Assembly: GCF_010977555.1 (NCBI RefSeq)
Contig: NZ_CP048815.1
Coordinates: 1,054,001-1,118,000 of the forward strand
Source: Caulobacter rhizosphaerae
GTDB taxonomy: Bacteria; Pseudomonadota; Alphaproteobacteria; Caulobacterales; Caulobacteraceae
Direction of reading: 5' to 3'
Length of the DNA: 64,000 nt
The position numbers and the translations under genes were made by a program. Numbering within the stretch: the first letter of the stretch is position 1; each line of letters starts with the position of its first letter. Below, one piece after another: positions 52,183-60,142 of the stretch. Under the pieces are notes generated by a model. That model ran no database searches. It saw only the letters and a program-made list of their open reading frames with translations, and was not told the DNA's origin.

Positions 52183-52668
52183 ATGATGGCGCGCAAACCT
52201 TTCTGGGAGACGAAGTCCCTACACCAGATGACCGTCCCGGAGTGGGAAAGCCTGTGCGACGGCTGCGGCCTGTGCTGCCTGGTCCGCTTCGAGGACGAGG
52301 ACACCGGCGAGATCATCCCCACCCGGGTGCACTGCCAGCTGTTCGACGAGCACCGCTGCAGCTGCAAGGACTATCCCAATCGCCGCAAGACCGTGCCCGA
52401 CTGCATCAAGCTGACGCCGCACAACATCGAGACCCTGGAATGGATGCCGCCGTCCTGCGCCTACCGCCGGCTGCACGAGGGCAAGACCCTGCCCGACTGG
52501 CATCCGCTGGTCACCGGCGACCCCGACAGCACCCACAAGGCCGGGATCTCGGTGCGCGACCAGACGGTGTCGGAGCTCTCCTTCGAGGACGCGGAGGACG
52601 CCATGGACTTCGTGGCCACCGACCTGATGGTCGACAAGGGCGACCTGCCCTACGACCCCGAGGACTGA
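52183..52668 (+). CDS. YcgN/UPF0260-family cysteine-cluster protein
   Basis: A protein of 161 residues. The conserved cysteines are in [37 protein letters not shown] and VPDCIKLTP, with WMPPSCAYR later; together they probably bind a metal or iron-sulfur cluster. Length and motif order match UPF0260 (YcgN). MM at 52183 and 52186 are both possible starts. It is divergent from the penicillin-binding protein gene and convergent with a small DUF4287 gene. Confidence 0.9.
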   Translation: MMARKPFWETKSLHQMTVPEWESLCDGCGLCCLVRFEDEDTGEIIPTRVHCQLFDEHRCSCKDYPNRRKTVPDCIKLTPHNIETLEWMPPSCAYRRLHEGKTLPDWHPLVTGDPDSTHKAGISVRDQTVSELSFEDAEDAMDFVATDLMVDKGDLPYDPED

Positions 52669-52694
52669 GCGGCCGCCGCCTCGGGGGCGGACCG

Positions 52695-52922
52695 TCAGTC
52701 CCCCGGCTTTCGCTTGCCCGACAGCAGGGCATAGATCGCCATGGCGTGGCCGTGGCCCAGGCCCAGCGTCCCCTTGCCCCAGTCCACCACCTGGCCGGCC
52801 TTGACGGCGGGCTTGAGCTGGCCGCCGTCGGACAGGCCCGCCGTGTCGGCGGCCGCCTTCAGGGCGTCGGCGTCGAGGCCGGTCTTGGCCTGGATGGTGT
52901 CGAGGTAGGCTTGGAAGGACAT
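52695..52922 (-). CDS. DUF4287-domain protein
   Basis: A protein of 75 residues. MSFQAYLDTIQAKTGLDADALKAAADTAGLSDGG, then VDWGKGTLGLGHGHAMAIYALLSG, is the DUF4287 module, often found alone or fused to DUF5655. ATG 52922 has GGAG about nine bases upstream. It lies tail-to-tail with the YcgN-like gene. Its role is unknown; the helical layout with GLGHGHA hints at a small binding domain. Confidence 0.85.
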   Translation of the reverse strand: MSFQAYLDTIQAKTGLDADALKAAADTAGLSDGGQLKPAVKAGQVVDWGKGTLGLGHGHAMAIYALLSGKRKPGD

Positions 52923-53166
52923 GGCTGGGCTCCGTTCGGCGGTGTGTTTGTGCAAGGACGGTCCGAAGCGGCGAGGGCCGACAAGGCGGCGAAGTTTTTA
53001 GTCCTGAACGGCTGTCCGCGCGGCCTCGCCGAGGCGCCTTGCGACGTCGAGCGGGCCACCCGGGGGCGACTCTGAACACGGTGGTCGCTGAGTCGATCCA
53101 CGCCTCCGCCCCGTGGCGACCCGCGCCGAATCCCGGCACGCCTGTCCTCGCCGAAGGAGGCGCCCC

Positions 53167-53724
53167 ATGGCCCACGACGACCGCACCCGGTTCATTCCCC
53201 GTCGCACGCCCGAGTCCGCGGCCATGGCGGCCAATGTCCGGCGGGCCATGGCGCTCACCGCCGCCCTCAACCGCCTGACCTATGACGACGCCGACCAGGT
53301 CCGCGCCCTGTTCAGCCAGCTGACCGGCCAGGCCGTGGACGCCGGCTTTTGCCTGATCCCGCCGTTCTACACCGAGAGCGGGGTCCACATCCGGGTCGGG
53401 CGCGACGTCTTCGTCAACCAGAACTGCACCTTCTACGACCTGGGCGGGATCGACATCGGCGACGCGGTGATGATCGGGCCGAACGTCAGCCTGATCACCT
53501 CCGGCCACCCGATCGAACCCTCCCGGCGGCGCGACGGCGTCGTCGCCAAGCCCATCGTCATCGAACGCAACGTCTGGATCGCGGCCGGGGCGACGATCAT
53601 CGGCGGCGTCACGGTCGGCGAGAATTCGGTGGTCGCCGCCGGCGCGGTGGTCACCCGCGACGTCCCGCCCGACACCCTGGTCGCCGGCAACCCGGCCCGG
53701 GTGGTGCGGTCGATCGCGGAGTAG
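53167..53724 (+). CDS. Hexapeptide-repeat O-acetyltransferase (maltose/galactoside type)
   Basis: A protein of 185 residues: an N-terminal helical cap, then a left-handed beta-helix with repeated [LIV]-G-x-x-x-x hexads (IRVGRDVFVNQNCTFYDLGGIDIGDAVMIGPNVSLI). The catalytic His lies in TSGHPIEP, followed by VWIAAGATIIGGVTVGENSVVAAGAVVTRDV. It acetylates a sugar hydroxyl from acetyl-CoA. ATG 53167 (MAHDDR) follows AAGGAGG. The physiological acceptor is unknown. Confidence 0.9.
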   Translation: MAHDDRTRFIPRRTPESAAMAANVRRAMALTAALNRLTYDDADQVRALFSQLTGQAVDAGFCLIPPFYTESGVHIRVGRDVFVNQNCTFYDLGGIDIGDAVMIGPNVSLITSGHPIEPSRRRDGVVAKPIVIERNVWIAAGATIIGGVTVGENSVVAAGAVVTRDVPPDTLVAGNPARVVRSIAE

Positions 53725-53753
53725 CGTGAAAACCCGGCCCCGCGTTCCTCCAT

Positions 53754-53884
53754 CGTCATCCCGGGCCTTGTGCCCGGGACCCCTGGTTCAGTTGAACCGT
53801 GAGGCGCGAGCGGTTCGCCAGCGAACCGCCCCCGCTGCACCTGCGGCGGACCGAGGGGTTCGGGCACAAGGCCCGGAATGACGG
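53754..53884. repeat. Palindromic repeat family D, copy 4
   Basis: Arms CGTCATCCCGGGCCTTGTGC and the complement ending GCCCGGAATGACGG, with GAGCGGTTCGCCAGCGAACCGC inside split across two lines. It sits right before the GTA cluster. Confidence 0.9.
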
Positions 53885-54051
53885 AGATATAGGGGCGAAA
53901 GCCGTCGCCAGACCGCCTCTTCAGCGCCCCTGGCGGGGATACAGCCGCGTCTATCCTCGGCGTTCAGCGACTCAACGCCAACGAAATCAACGCCCTAAAC
54001 TTTCTCGACCAAACTTATCAGCGGCGCCCGCTGCTCCCGTATCTTTGTGTC
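53885..54051. promoter_or_regulatory. Probable promoter region of the GTA cluster
   Basis: 167 bp with no gene, AT content rising toward the first start. In Caulobacter the GTA promoter is known to need the GafYZ activators and IHF. I see AT-rich segments near 53990-54045 but no site I can name. Confidence 0.35.
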
Positions 54052-54573
54052 ATGGCCGGGAGAAGCGAGATGAAGCCCGAAGATCTGATGGCGAAGATCG
54101 GTCACCTGTTCGTCGAACGGTACGCCGAGCTGGTGATCAAGATCGACAACACAGCCGACCAACGTAGCGAAGAGGCGCAGTTGAAGATCCTTGGCCGCGC
54201 GTCGCTGGAAGGGTGTCGCGTCAGCGCCTTCCACGCCCAGGGCCAAAAGGCGGCCGCCGGCCTGACGAAACTGGAGGCCGAGGTCGCCAAGGCGTCGGCG
54301 CAGGCGACCATCGCCGCCGCCGCCGCCACGGTCGCGGCCGTCGCCAACGAGAATCACGTTGAGGCCCCCGAGGAGATGGAAATGGATGACGACACTGGCC
54401 GCACCCCCGAGCGCATCGACGCTCTCTATCACGAGATTGATCGACGACTGGCTGCTCTTGCGGCGCGACGGGAAGCTAAGGGATGGGGTGGACGCCACGG
54501 CGCTGTCGCGGCTGGAGCAGTTGAAGGCGATCCTGCCGGCGGCGGCGGAGGCGCACCAGACGCCCCCGCCTGA
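54052..54573 (+). CDS. Putative GTA gp1 (small-terminase position), helical protein
   Basis: 173 residues from ATG 54052, or slightly fewer from ATG 54070. The first 105 residues are helical (MKPEDLMAKIGHLFVERYAELVIKI, then a long Ala-rich coiled coil). It stands directly before the large terminase, where the small terminase gp1 sits in RcGTA. The reading frame overlaps the terminase gene by 188 bp. Third-position GC in this frame drops sharply after 54386 while it is high in the terminase frame, so the tail is probably not selected. Family assignment is by position only. Confidence 0.45.
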   Translation: MAGRSEMKPEDLMAKIGHLFVERYAELVIKIDNTADQRSEEAQLKILGRASLEGCRVSAFHAQGQKAAAGLTKLEAEVAKASAQATIAAAAATVAAVANENHVEAPEEMEMDDDTGRTPERIDALYHEIDRRLAALAARREAKGWGGRHGAVAAGAVEGDPAGGGGGAPDAPA

Positions 54574-55708
54574 CCCCTGGACCACCTGGCTGTTCCTGGG
54601 CGGTCGCGGCGCGGGCAAGACCTTCGCCGGGGCGGCCTGGATCGCCGAACAGGCCGCCCTGGGCGCCAACCTGGCCCTGGTCGGGCCCACCTTCCACGAC
54701 GTGCGCGAGGTGATGATCGAGGGGCCGTCCGGGATCAGGAGCCTCTATCCGGCCGGCCAGCGCCCGAAGTGGCAGGCCAGCCGCCGGCGGCTGGAGTTCG
54801 GCAACGGCGCCGTCGCCCAGGCCTTTTCGGCCGAGGATCCCGACAGCCTGCGCGGGCCGCAGTTCCACGCCGCCTGGGCCGACGAGTTCTGCGCCTGGCC
54901 GCGGCCGGCCGAGACCCTGGCCATGCTGCGCTTCGGCCTGCGCCTGGGGACCGATCCGCGCCTGGTGGTCACCACCACGCCGCGGCCGATCCGCGCCTTG
55001 CGCAACCTGATCGCCGAGCCGGGCGCGGCCCAGACCCGCGCCCCGACCCGCGCCAACGCCGACCACCTGGCGCCGGCCTTCCTGTCGACCCTGCAGGGCC
55101 TGTACGGCGGCACCCGCCTGGCCGCCCAGGAACTGGACGGGCTGATCGTCGAGGGCGAGGGCGGCCTGTTCCGCGCCGAGGACCTGGCCCGCTGCCGGGG
55201 CGCGCCGCCGGCCCGCTTCGAGCGGGTGGTGGTGGCCGTCGACCCGCCGGCCACGGCGGGCGGCGACGCCTGCGGCATCGTGGTCTGCGGGCGGTTCGAC
55301 GGCAGAGCCTATGTGCTCGAGGACCGCACCGCGCGGGGCCTGTCGCCCAACGGCTGGGCCCGCCGGGCGGTCGAGGCGGCCGTGCGCTGGTCGGCCGACG
55401 CCCTGGTGGCCGAGGCCAACCAGGGCGGCGACATGGTCCGCTCGGTCCTGGCCCAGGCCGCGCCGCCGTGCGCGGTCAAGCTGGTCAAGGCCTCGGTCGG
55501 CAAACGCGCCCGGGCCGAGCCGGTGGCCGCCCTGTACGAGCAGGGCCGCGTGATCCACTGCGGGGCCTTCCCGGCCCTGGAGGAGGAACTGATGGCCCTG
55601 GGCTCCGGCGACCTGGACCACAGCCCGGACCGGGCGGACGCCCTGGTCTGGGCGGTCAGCGAGCTGATGCTGGGGGTGGGGAGAAGGCCGCGGTTGAGCG
55701 TGCTTTAG
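54386..55708 (+). CDS. GTA large terminase (DNA packaging ATPase)
   Basis: A protein of 440 residues. Walker A GGRGAGKT at 72-79 follows the GTA-type lead-in PPPDPWTTWLFLG. Walker B-like text is FHAAWADEFCAW, and the nuclease acidic motifs are VVVAVDPPAT, DALVAEANQGGDMV and DHSPDRADALVWAV. It pumps host DNA into the capsid. ATG 54386 is chosen from third-base composition; GTG 54493 is an alternative. In RcGTA the portal gene follows at once. Here an IS element, a DUF559 gene and repeats, about 1.8 kb, separate the two. Confidence 0.92.
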   Translation: MTTLAAPPSASTLSITRLIDDWLLLRRDGKLRDGVDATALSRLEQLKAILPAAAEAHQTPPPDPWTTWLFLGGRGAGKTFAGAAWIAEQAALGANLALVGPTFHDVREVMIEGPSGIRSLYPAGQRPKWQASRRRLEFGNGAVAQAFSAEDPDSLRGPQFHAAWADEFCAWPRPAETLAMLRFGLRLGTDPRLVVTTTPRPIRALRNLIAEPGAAQTRAPTRANADHLAPAFLSTLQGLYGGTRLAAQELDGLIVEGEGGLFRAEDLARCRGAPPARFERVVVAVDPPATAGGDACGIVVCGRFDGRAYVLEDRTARGLSPNGWARRAVEAAVRWSADALVAEANQGGDMVRSVLAQAAPPCAVKLVKASVGKRARAEPVAALYEQGRVIHCGAFPALEEELMALGSGDLDHSPDRADALVWAVSELMLGVGRRPRLSVL

Positions 55709-55713
55709 TGTGA

Positions 55714-55787
55714 TCCCCCTCAGTCGCTACGCGGCAGCTCCCCCAGAGGGGGAGCATCTGGCGCGACTAGATCCTCCCCCTCTGGGG
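55714..55787. repeat. GTA-region palindromic repeat (family E), left part of a split copy
   Basis: CCCCTCAGTCGCTACGCGGC, then AGCTCCCCCAGAGGGGGAGC, then the start of the second hairpin, which is interrupted by the insertion sequence at 55788. The remainder continues at 56944-56980. Confidence 0.88.
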
Positions 55788-56943
55788 CAGGGCTATCGCA
55801 TATGACCCAGGAGTGAGAGCAGGAAGGTTTCATCCCAGCCGGCGCGCTTGATCTTGGTCTTGATGGAGCCCTTGTCGGGGTGCTGTCGCAGGGTGTTGAG
55901 GGCGAGCTTTCGGATCAGGGCGAGGTTTTGCGGTGCGTTGTCCTTGCGGCTGCGCGAGGCGTCCTCCAGCAGGGCCACGTCGAGCACCCAGTGCAGCTGG
56001 TTCTCGATGGTCCAGTGGGTCTGGGCGACCTGGAGCATCCTTTCGGGGGACAGGAGCGTGGACAGCAGGAAGAAGCGGACGATGACCGGCTCGGGGGCGC
56101 CGGCCCGCTTGCAGTGGGTCTCCACGCGGGCGACGGCGGCCAGGCCGGGAAAGTCCATGTCCTTGGCGGGGACGACCAGGGCGGCGCGGCCCTCGATCCG
56201 GTCGTGGCCCTTGGCGGGGCCCTGGAGGGCCTCGTTGGTGGGATCGGCGGCGGCGAGCAGGGCCTGGGCCTTGGCCAGCAGGGTCGGTTGGTTGGCCTTC
56301 AGGGCCAGGGCGTAGTCGGCTCCGGTGTCCAGGATGGTCTGGGCGGTGTCGGCCCGGCAGTGCAGGGCGTCGGCGGTGACGATGCAGCCTTCCAGGCCCA
56401 GCAGGGCCAGGGCCTGCTGGGCGCCCAGCACTTCGTTGCGGCCCGGCGCCAGGCGCTGGCCGATCACCAGCCGGGCCTCGGCGGCCCAGACATTGACCAG
56501 ATGCAGCGGCGAGGCCCGGCATCCGCGCTCATAGGCTCCGCGCAGAGCCTTGCCGTCGATCGCCACCACGCCCTTCAAGGCCCCGGCGAAGGCGGCGGTG
56601 AACTGGGCGAAGGCCGCTTCGAACGGCTCGGGCGCCAATCGGCGAAACACGCGGCTGAAGGTGTCGTGGCTGGGCGGACCGTGCTCCAGCTTCACCACCT
56701 GGCGCAGGAAATCCAGCTTGGCCCGCGCGAAGGCGGCCATGTCAGTGCAGTCTTCCGCCCCGCACAGCACCGCCGCCAGGGCCACGAACACCAACTCCAG
56801 AAGATCATGCCGAGCGTTCCTCGCCCGCGGATCCTCCATCGCCGAAAAACAAGCCGCGAACGTCTCCATCCGACCGTCTCCCTCTCACAAGGAGACACCC
56901 TCAGAATCCCGTTCGGACCAAAAATCCATATGCGATTCCCCTG
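55788..56943. mobile_element. ISAs1-family insertion sequence
   Basis: 1156 bp. The left end is CAGGGCTATCGCATATG and the right end is the near complement CATATGCGATTCCCCTG, i.e. 17-bp inverted repeats with two mismatches. Direct copies of CCCTCTGGGG flank both sides (55778-55787 and 56944-56953), a 10-bp target duplication as expected for this family. Removing the element and one copy restores an intact family E repeat. It encodes one transposase on the minus strand. Good end and duplication quality suggests a recent insertion. Confidence 0.92.
55793..56869 (-). CDS. ISAs1-family DDE transposase
   Basis: A protein of 358 residues, intact. The N-terminal part has FSAMEDPRARNARHDLLELVFVALAAVLCGAE; the DDE core includes VAIDGKALRGAYE, IVTADALHC and the C-terminal HWTIENQLHWVLDVALLEDASRSR with the last Glu. 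It moves the element by cut-and-paste. The stop codon lies inside the left inverted repeat. It starts at ATG 56869, about 74 bp inside the right end. A complete frame means it may still be active. Confidence 0.93.
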   Translation of the reverse strand: METFAACFSAMEDPRARNARHDLLELVFVALAAVLCGAEDCTDMAAFARAKLDFLRQVVKLEHGPPSHDTFSRVFRRLAPEPFEAAFAQFTAAFAGALKGVVAIDGKALRGAYERGCRASPLHLVNVWAAEARLVIGQRLAPGRNEVLGAQQALALLGLEGCIVTADALHCRADTAQTILDTGADYALALKANQPTLLAKAQALLAAADPTNEALQGPAKGHDRIEGRAALVVPAKDMDFPGLAAVARVETHCKRAGAPEPVIVRFFLLSTLLSPERMLQVAQTHWTIENQLHWVLDVALLEDASRSRKDNAPQNLALIRKLALNTLRQHPDKGSIKTKIKRAGWDETFLLSLLGHMR

Positions 56944-57329
56944 CCCTCTGGGGGAGGTGGCCCGGAGGGTCGGAGGGGGTAGCGCCGTGCTTCCGAAAGG
57001 ACCGTCCGAAGCGCCCCATCGACACAGGCCAGAACCTCCACGGCGGGCAGCCTCAGGGTGCGAATGCCACGTTGCGCCATCCAGTGGTCCCGCACCGCGT
57101 CCAGCCTAGGCCGGTCGCCGAAGGCATGGGTTTCACCATCCACCTCGACGGCGAGCCTGGCCTCGTCGCAATAGAAGTCGAGCACATAGGGGCCGATCGG
57201 GTGCTGCTTGCGGAAATGCAGGCCTTCTAGACGGCGCCCCTTCAGGCCGAGCCATAGCAGGACCTCGGGCAGAGACATTTCCCGACGGAGTTGTTTGGCG
57301 AAATTCCGCGTGCGGCGCGGCGCGTCCAT
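56901..57329 (-). CDS. DUF559-family endonuclease-like protein with altered C-terminus
   Basis: A protein of 142 residues. RNFAKQLRREMSLPEVLLWLGLKGRRLEGLHFRKQHPIGPYVLDFYCDEARLAVEVDGETH is the DUF559 domain, a Vsr/restriction-like nuclease fold with Glu and Asp in the VEVDG motif. The final residues (PLRPSGPPPPEGRG and onward) are read from a family E repeat, then from the right end of the insertion sequence, which supplies the stop codon. It opposes the GTA genes and is not part of the RcGTA set. DUF559 genes often travel with such repeats. Confidence 0.85.
   Translation of the reverse strand: MDAPRRTRNFAKQLRREMSLPEVLLWLGLKGRRLEGLHFRKQHPIGPYVLDFYCDEARLAVEVDGETHAFGDRPRLDAVRDHWMAQRGIRTLRLPAVEVLACVDGALRTVLSEARRYPLRPSGPPPPEGRGIAYGFLVRTGF
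56944..56980. repeat. GTA-region repeat (family E), right part of split copy
   Basis: CCCTCTGGGGGAGGTGGCCC then GGAGGGTCGGAGGGGGT. It continues the repeat cut at 55787. Confidence 0.85.
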
Positions 57330-57352
57330 GGGTTCGTCCTCACCGCCGCAGG

Positions 57353-57449
57353 CCCCCTCCGGCCCGCCGGGCCACCTCCCCCAAAGGGGGAGGATCTAGC
57401 GCCTAGATGCTCCCCCTCTGGGGGAGCTGTCGCGGAGCGACTGAGGGGT
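57353..57449. repeat. Family E repeat, reversed copy before the portal gene
   Basis: The same element as at 55714 in opposite orientation: CCCCCTCCGGCCC...ACCTCCCCCAAAGGGGGAGG then CTCCCCCTCTGGGGGAGC...CGGAGCGACTGAGGGG. With the split copy it brackets the DUF559 gene in inverted orientation. Confidence 0.88.
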
Positions 57450-57508
57450 CTTATCCACCTGTCACCCTAGCATGTTTCCCATTCGTTCTCAACCTCCACG
57501 AGGCGCTC

Positions 57509-58666
57509 ATGCCCCTGTTCAAACCCCGCCGCCCAACCCCAAAAAAGGCGCCGGAGGCCAAGGACTCCCGGGCCGCGCGGCTGATCGCCCTGACCACGGG
57601 CGGGCGGCCGAAGTGGACGCCGCGGGACTATGGCGCCCTGGCCTCGGAGGGTTTCGGCAAGAACCCGATCGCCTATCGCTGCGTGCGGATGATCGCCGAG
57701 GCCGCCGCCGCCGTGCCGCTGTCGGTGTTCGTCGGCGGCCGGCGGGCCGACGACCATCCGCTGCGCAGGCTGCTGCAGGCCCCCAACCCCGAACAGGGCG
57801 GGCCCGACCTGATGGAGGCGTTCTTCGGCCACCTGCAGGTGGCGGGCAACGGCTACCTCGAAGCCTCGGGAGAGGGGCCCCCGAGCGAGCTCTACGCCCT
57901 GCGCCCCGACCGGATGACCGTGGTCCCCGGCCCGCGCGGCTGGCCGCTGGCCTATGACTACCATGTCGCCGACCGCACGGCGCGGATCGGCCGTGACGCG
58001 TCGGGCTGGCTGCCGGTGCTGCACCTGAAGCTGTTCAACCCCACCGACGACCACTACGGCTTCTCGCCGCTGGAGGCGGCGGCCTTCGCCATCGACGTGC
58101 ACAACGCCTCGGGAGCCTGGAACAAGGCCCTGCTCGACAACAGCGCCCGGCCGTCCGGAGCCCTGGTCTACGCCAACCGCGAGGCCGGCGACCGGCTCTC
58201 GGCCGAGCAGTTCGACCGGCTGAAGGCCGAGCTGTCCGACGCCCACGCCGGGACCGCCAACGCCGGCCGGCCGCTGCTGCTGGAGGGCGGGCTGGACTGG
58301 CGGCCGATGTCGCTGAGCCCGGCCGACATGGACTTCATCGCCGGCAAGCACGCCGCCGCCCGCGAGATCGCCCTGGCGTTCGGGGTCCCGCCCCAGCTGC
58401 TGGGCGTGCCGGGCGACGCCACCTACGCCAACTATCGCGAGGCCAACGGCGCGTTCTGGCGCCACACGGTCGTGCCGCTGGCCGAGCGGGCGGCGCGGGC
58501 CCTGTCGGTGTGGTTGGCGCCCAAGTTCCCCGGCGCCCGGATCGCCTGCGACCTGGACGCCGTGCCGGCCCTGTCGACCGAACGCGACGCCCTGTGGGCG
58601 CGGCTGGAGGGGGCGAGTTTCCTGACCGACGTCGAGCGGCGGCGGCTGGCGGGGCTGGAGGGGTAG
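57509..58666 (+). CDS. GTA portal protein
   Basis: A protein of 385 residues, HK97-type portal. Landmarks: the N-terminal basic stretch, then NPIAYRCVRMIAEAAAAVPLSVF, LLQAPNPEQGGPDLMEAFFGHLQVAGNGYLE and GVPPQLLGVPGDATYANYREANGAFWRHTVVPLAERA. Twelve copies form the ring through which DNA enters the head. ATG 57509 follows a weak GAGG. It is in the expected order, after terminase and before prohead protease, but it is preceded by a repeat and the DUF559 insertion, so it needs read-through or its own promoter. Confidence 0.93.
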   Translation: MPLFKPRRPTPKKAPEAKDSRAARLIALTTGGRPKWTPRDYGALASEGFGKNPIAYRCVRMIAEAAAAVPLSVFVGGRRADDHPLRRLLQAPNPEQGGPDLMEAFFGHLQVAGNGYLEASGEGPPSELYALRPDRMTVVPGPRGWPLAYDYHVADRTARIGRDASGWLPVLHLKLFNPTDDHYGFSPLEAAAFAIDVHNASGAWNKALLDNSARPSGALVYANREAGDRLSAEQFDRLKAELSDAHAGTANAGRPLLLEGGLDWRPMSLSPADMDFIAGKHAAAREIALAFGVPPQLLGVPGDATYANYREANGAFWRHTVVPLAERAARALSVWLAPKFPGARIACDLDAVPALSTERDALWARLEGASFLTDVERRRLAGLEG

Positions 58667-58672
58667 GGCAGA

Positions 58673-58772
58673 CCCCCTCAGTCGCTTCGCGCCAGCTCCC
58701 CCAGAGGGGGAGCATCTAGCGCCGATCAGATCCTCCCCCTTTGGGGGAGGTGGCCCGAAGGGCCGGAGGGGG
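58673..58772. repeat. Family E repeat between portal and small coiled-coil gene
   Basis: CCCCTCAGTCGCTTCGCG, then two hairpins (CTCCCCCAGAGGGGGAG and CTCCCCCTTTGGGGGAG), then GGTGGCCCGAAGGGCCGGAG. Forward orientation. Confidence 0.9.
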
Positions 58773-58794
58773 CCGTCGCCCCCAGGAGAAACCC

Positions 58795-59037
58795 ATGACC
58801 ACACCCAACCGCTGGCGGCTCGATCGCCAGGTCTCGCTCGGCTTGCTCGTCGCCGTGGCCCTGCAGGCCGCCGCCGCCCTGATGTGGGCCGGCCGGGCCA
58901 GCGCCCGGATCGACGACCTGCGCCAGCGCCTCGACGCCCAGGCCCCGGTCGCCGAGCGCCTGGCCCGCCTGGAGACCCAGGCCGACGCCACGCGGGCGGC
59001 CCTGGCGCGGATCGAGAGCAAGCTGGACCGGCCTTAG
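58795..59037 (+). CDS. Small membrane/coiled-coil protein of the GTA cluster
   Basis: A protein of 80 residues: a basic N-terminus, one membrane helix (about 14-32) and a coiled coil (about 36-78, ASARIDDLRQRLDAQAPVAERLARLETQ). It sits between portal and prohead protease, where several alphaproteobacterial GTA clusters carry a small unannotated gene (the gp3.5 position). ATG 58795 follows AGGAGA. It may be a scaffold or accessory protein; the function is unproven. Confidence 0.65.
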   Translation: MTTPNRWRLDRQVSLGLLVAVALQAAAALMWAGRASARIDDLRQRLDAQAPVAERLARLETQADATRAALARIESKLDRP

Positions 59038-59052
59038 CGTCCGACGCCGCAG

Positions 59053-59142
59053 GCCCCCTCCGGCCCTTCGGGCCACCTCCCCCAGAGGGGGAGGATCTGA
59101 TGCTCCCCCTCTGGGGGAGGTGTCGCGGAGCGACTGAGGGGG
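59053..59142. repeat. Family E repeat before the prohead protease, reversed
   Basis: CCCCCTCCGGCCCTTCGGGCC, CTCCCCCAGAGGGGGAG, CTCCCCCTCTGGGGGAG, then CGGAGCGACTGAGGGGGTC. This is the complement of the copy at 58673, so together they bracket the small gene. Confidence 0.9.
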
Positions 59143-59171
59143 TCTTCCACCGCCTCCAAACTGGAGCCCTC

Positions 59172-59588
59172 ATGACTCAAGACCTGCCCATTCAAGGCCA
59201 CGCCAGCCTGTTCTGGACCCGCGACCTCAACGACGACGTCGCCGCCGCCGGGGCCTTCGCCGCCAGCCTGGCCCGCACGGGCCCGGCCGGCGTCAAGATG
59301 CTGCACCAGCACGACGACGCCGAGCCCGTCGGCGTCTGGGACGAGATCGCCGAGGACGCCACGGGCCTCTACGTCCGCGGCCGCGTCCTGCGGACTACCC
59401 CCCGTGGAAGGCTGGTCGCCGCCCTGGTCGAGGCCGGCGCCCTGGACGGCCTGTCGATCGGCTTCCGCGCCGTCAAGGCCCGGCCGGACGACACCGGACG
59501 CCTGCGGGTGCTGCGCGAGGTCGAGCTGTGGGAGGTGTCGATTGTCACCTTCCCGATGCTGCCCGGGGCGCGGCTGAAAGCCGTCTAG
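59172..59588 (+). CDS. GTA prohead protease (HK97 family)
   Basis: A protein of 138 residues, short as in other GTAs. The His is in KMLHQHDDAEPVGVWDEI and the Ser in GALDGLSIGFRAVKAR, matching peptidase family U35/S78. It cleaves the scaffold-like N-domain of the capsid protein during head maturation. ATG 59172 is the start; the frame continues upstream without a stop but that part is repeat DNA. It is followed by two genes unrelated to the GTA rather than by the capsid gene. Confidence 0.9.
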   Translation: MTQDLPIQGHASLFWTRDLNDDVAAAGAFAASLARTGPAGVKMLHQHDDAEPVGVWDEIAEDATGLYVRGRVLRTTPRGRLVAALVEAGALDGLSIGFRAVKARPDDTGRLRVLREVELWEVSIVTFPMLPGARLKAV

Positions 59589-59648
59589 TCTACTGGATCG
59601 CTGTCGCCCCGTGGTCTAGCTTGCGGGAAGGGCGAGGGGGCGGCTTCG

Positions 59649-60137
59649 ATGACGCGGATCTGGACGATCGTGACGGTGCTGGTCCTGGCGGCGATTCCGG
59701 CCGCGGCCCAGGCTGGTTGGGCGGCCACCGAATGGGACATGACGCCCGCCCAGGTCGAGGCGGCGATGCCGCAGACCAAGCCGCTCAAGCATGGCGAGGC
59801 GCTGTCGATGGGCCAGGCCAAGTCCGTGGGCTCCTACCCGTTCGGCGGCCAGTCCGTGCGGGCGGTCTATTACTACGACGACCGCGGCCTGTCGCTGGTG
59901 ACGCTGACCGTTCCCTTCAAGGCCTGCGGCGCGGCCCTGGAGCAGCTGCAGCGCGACCACGGCCAGCCGCTGAAGATCAGCGACCAGGTCCTGTTCCGGC
60001 TGGCGATCTGGCACGACGAGCCGATGCAGACTCGAATCCGCGCGATGATTTCGCCAGAGGCCAAGATCTGCGCCCTGAACTTCGAGCGCCTGTCGACCTA
60101 TCGCGAGCACGATCTGGCCCCGGCGGCGCGGCCCTAG
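59649..60137 (+). CDS. Secreted hypothetical protein inserted in the GTA cluster
   Basis: A protein of 162 residues with a signal peptide (VLVLAAIPAAAQA). The mature part has MTPAQVEAAMP and later PFKACGAALEQLQRDHGQPL, a pattern seen in small bacterial exported proteins of unknown function. Two cysteines may pair. It has no counterpart in RcGTA and probably arrived between protease and capsid as a passenger. ATG 59649 follows GGGGGCGGC. Not recognised further. Confidence 0.6.
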   Translation: MTRIWTIVTVLVLAAIPAAAQAGWAATEWDMTPAQVEAAMPQTKPLKHGEALSMGQAKSVGSYPFGGQSVRAVYYYDDRGLSLVTLTVPFKACGAALEQLQRDHGQPLKISDQVLFRLAIWHDEPMQTRIRAMISPEAKICALNFERLSTYREHDLAPAARP

Positions 60138-60142
60138 CGGCC

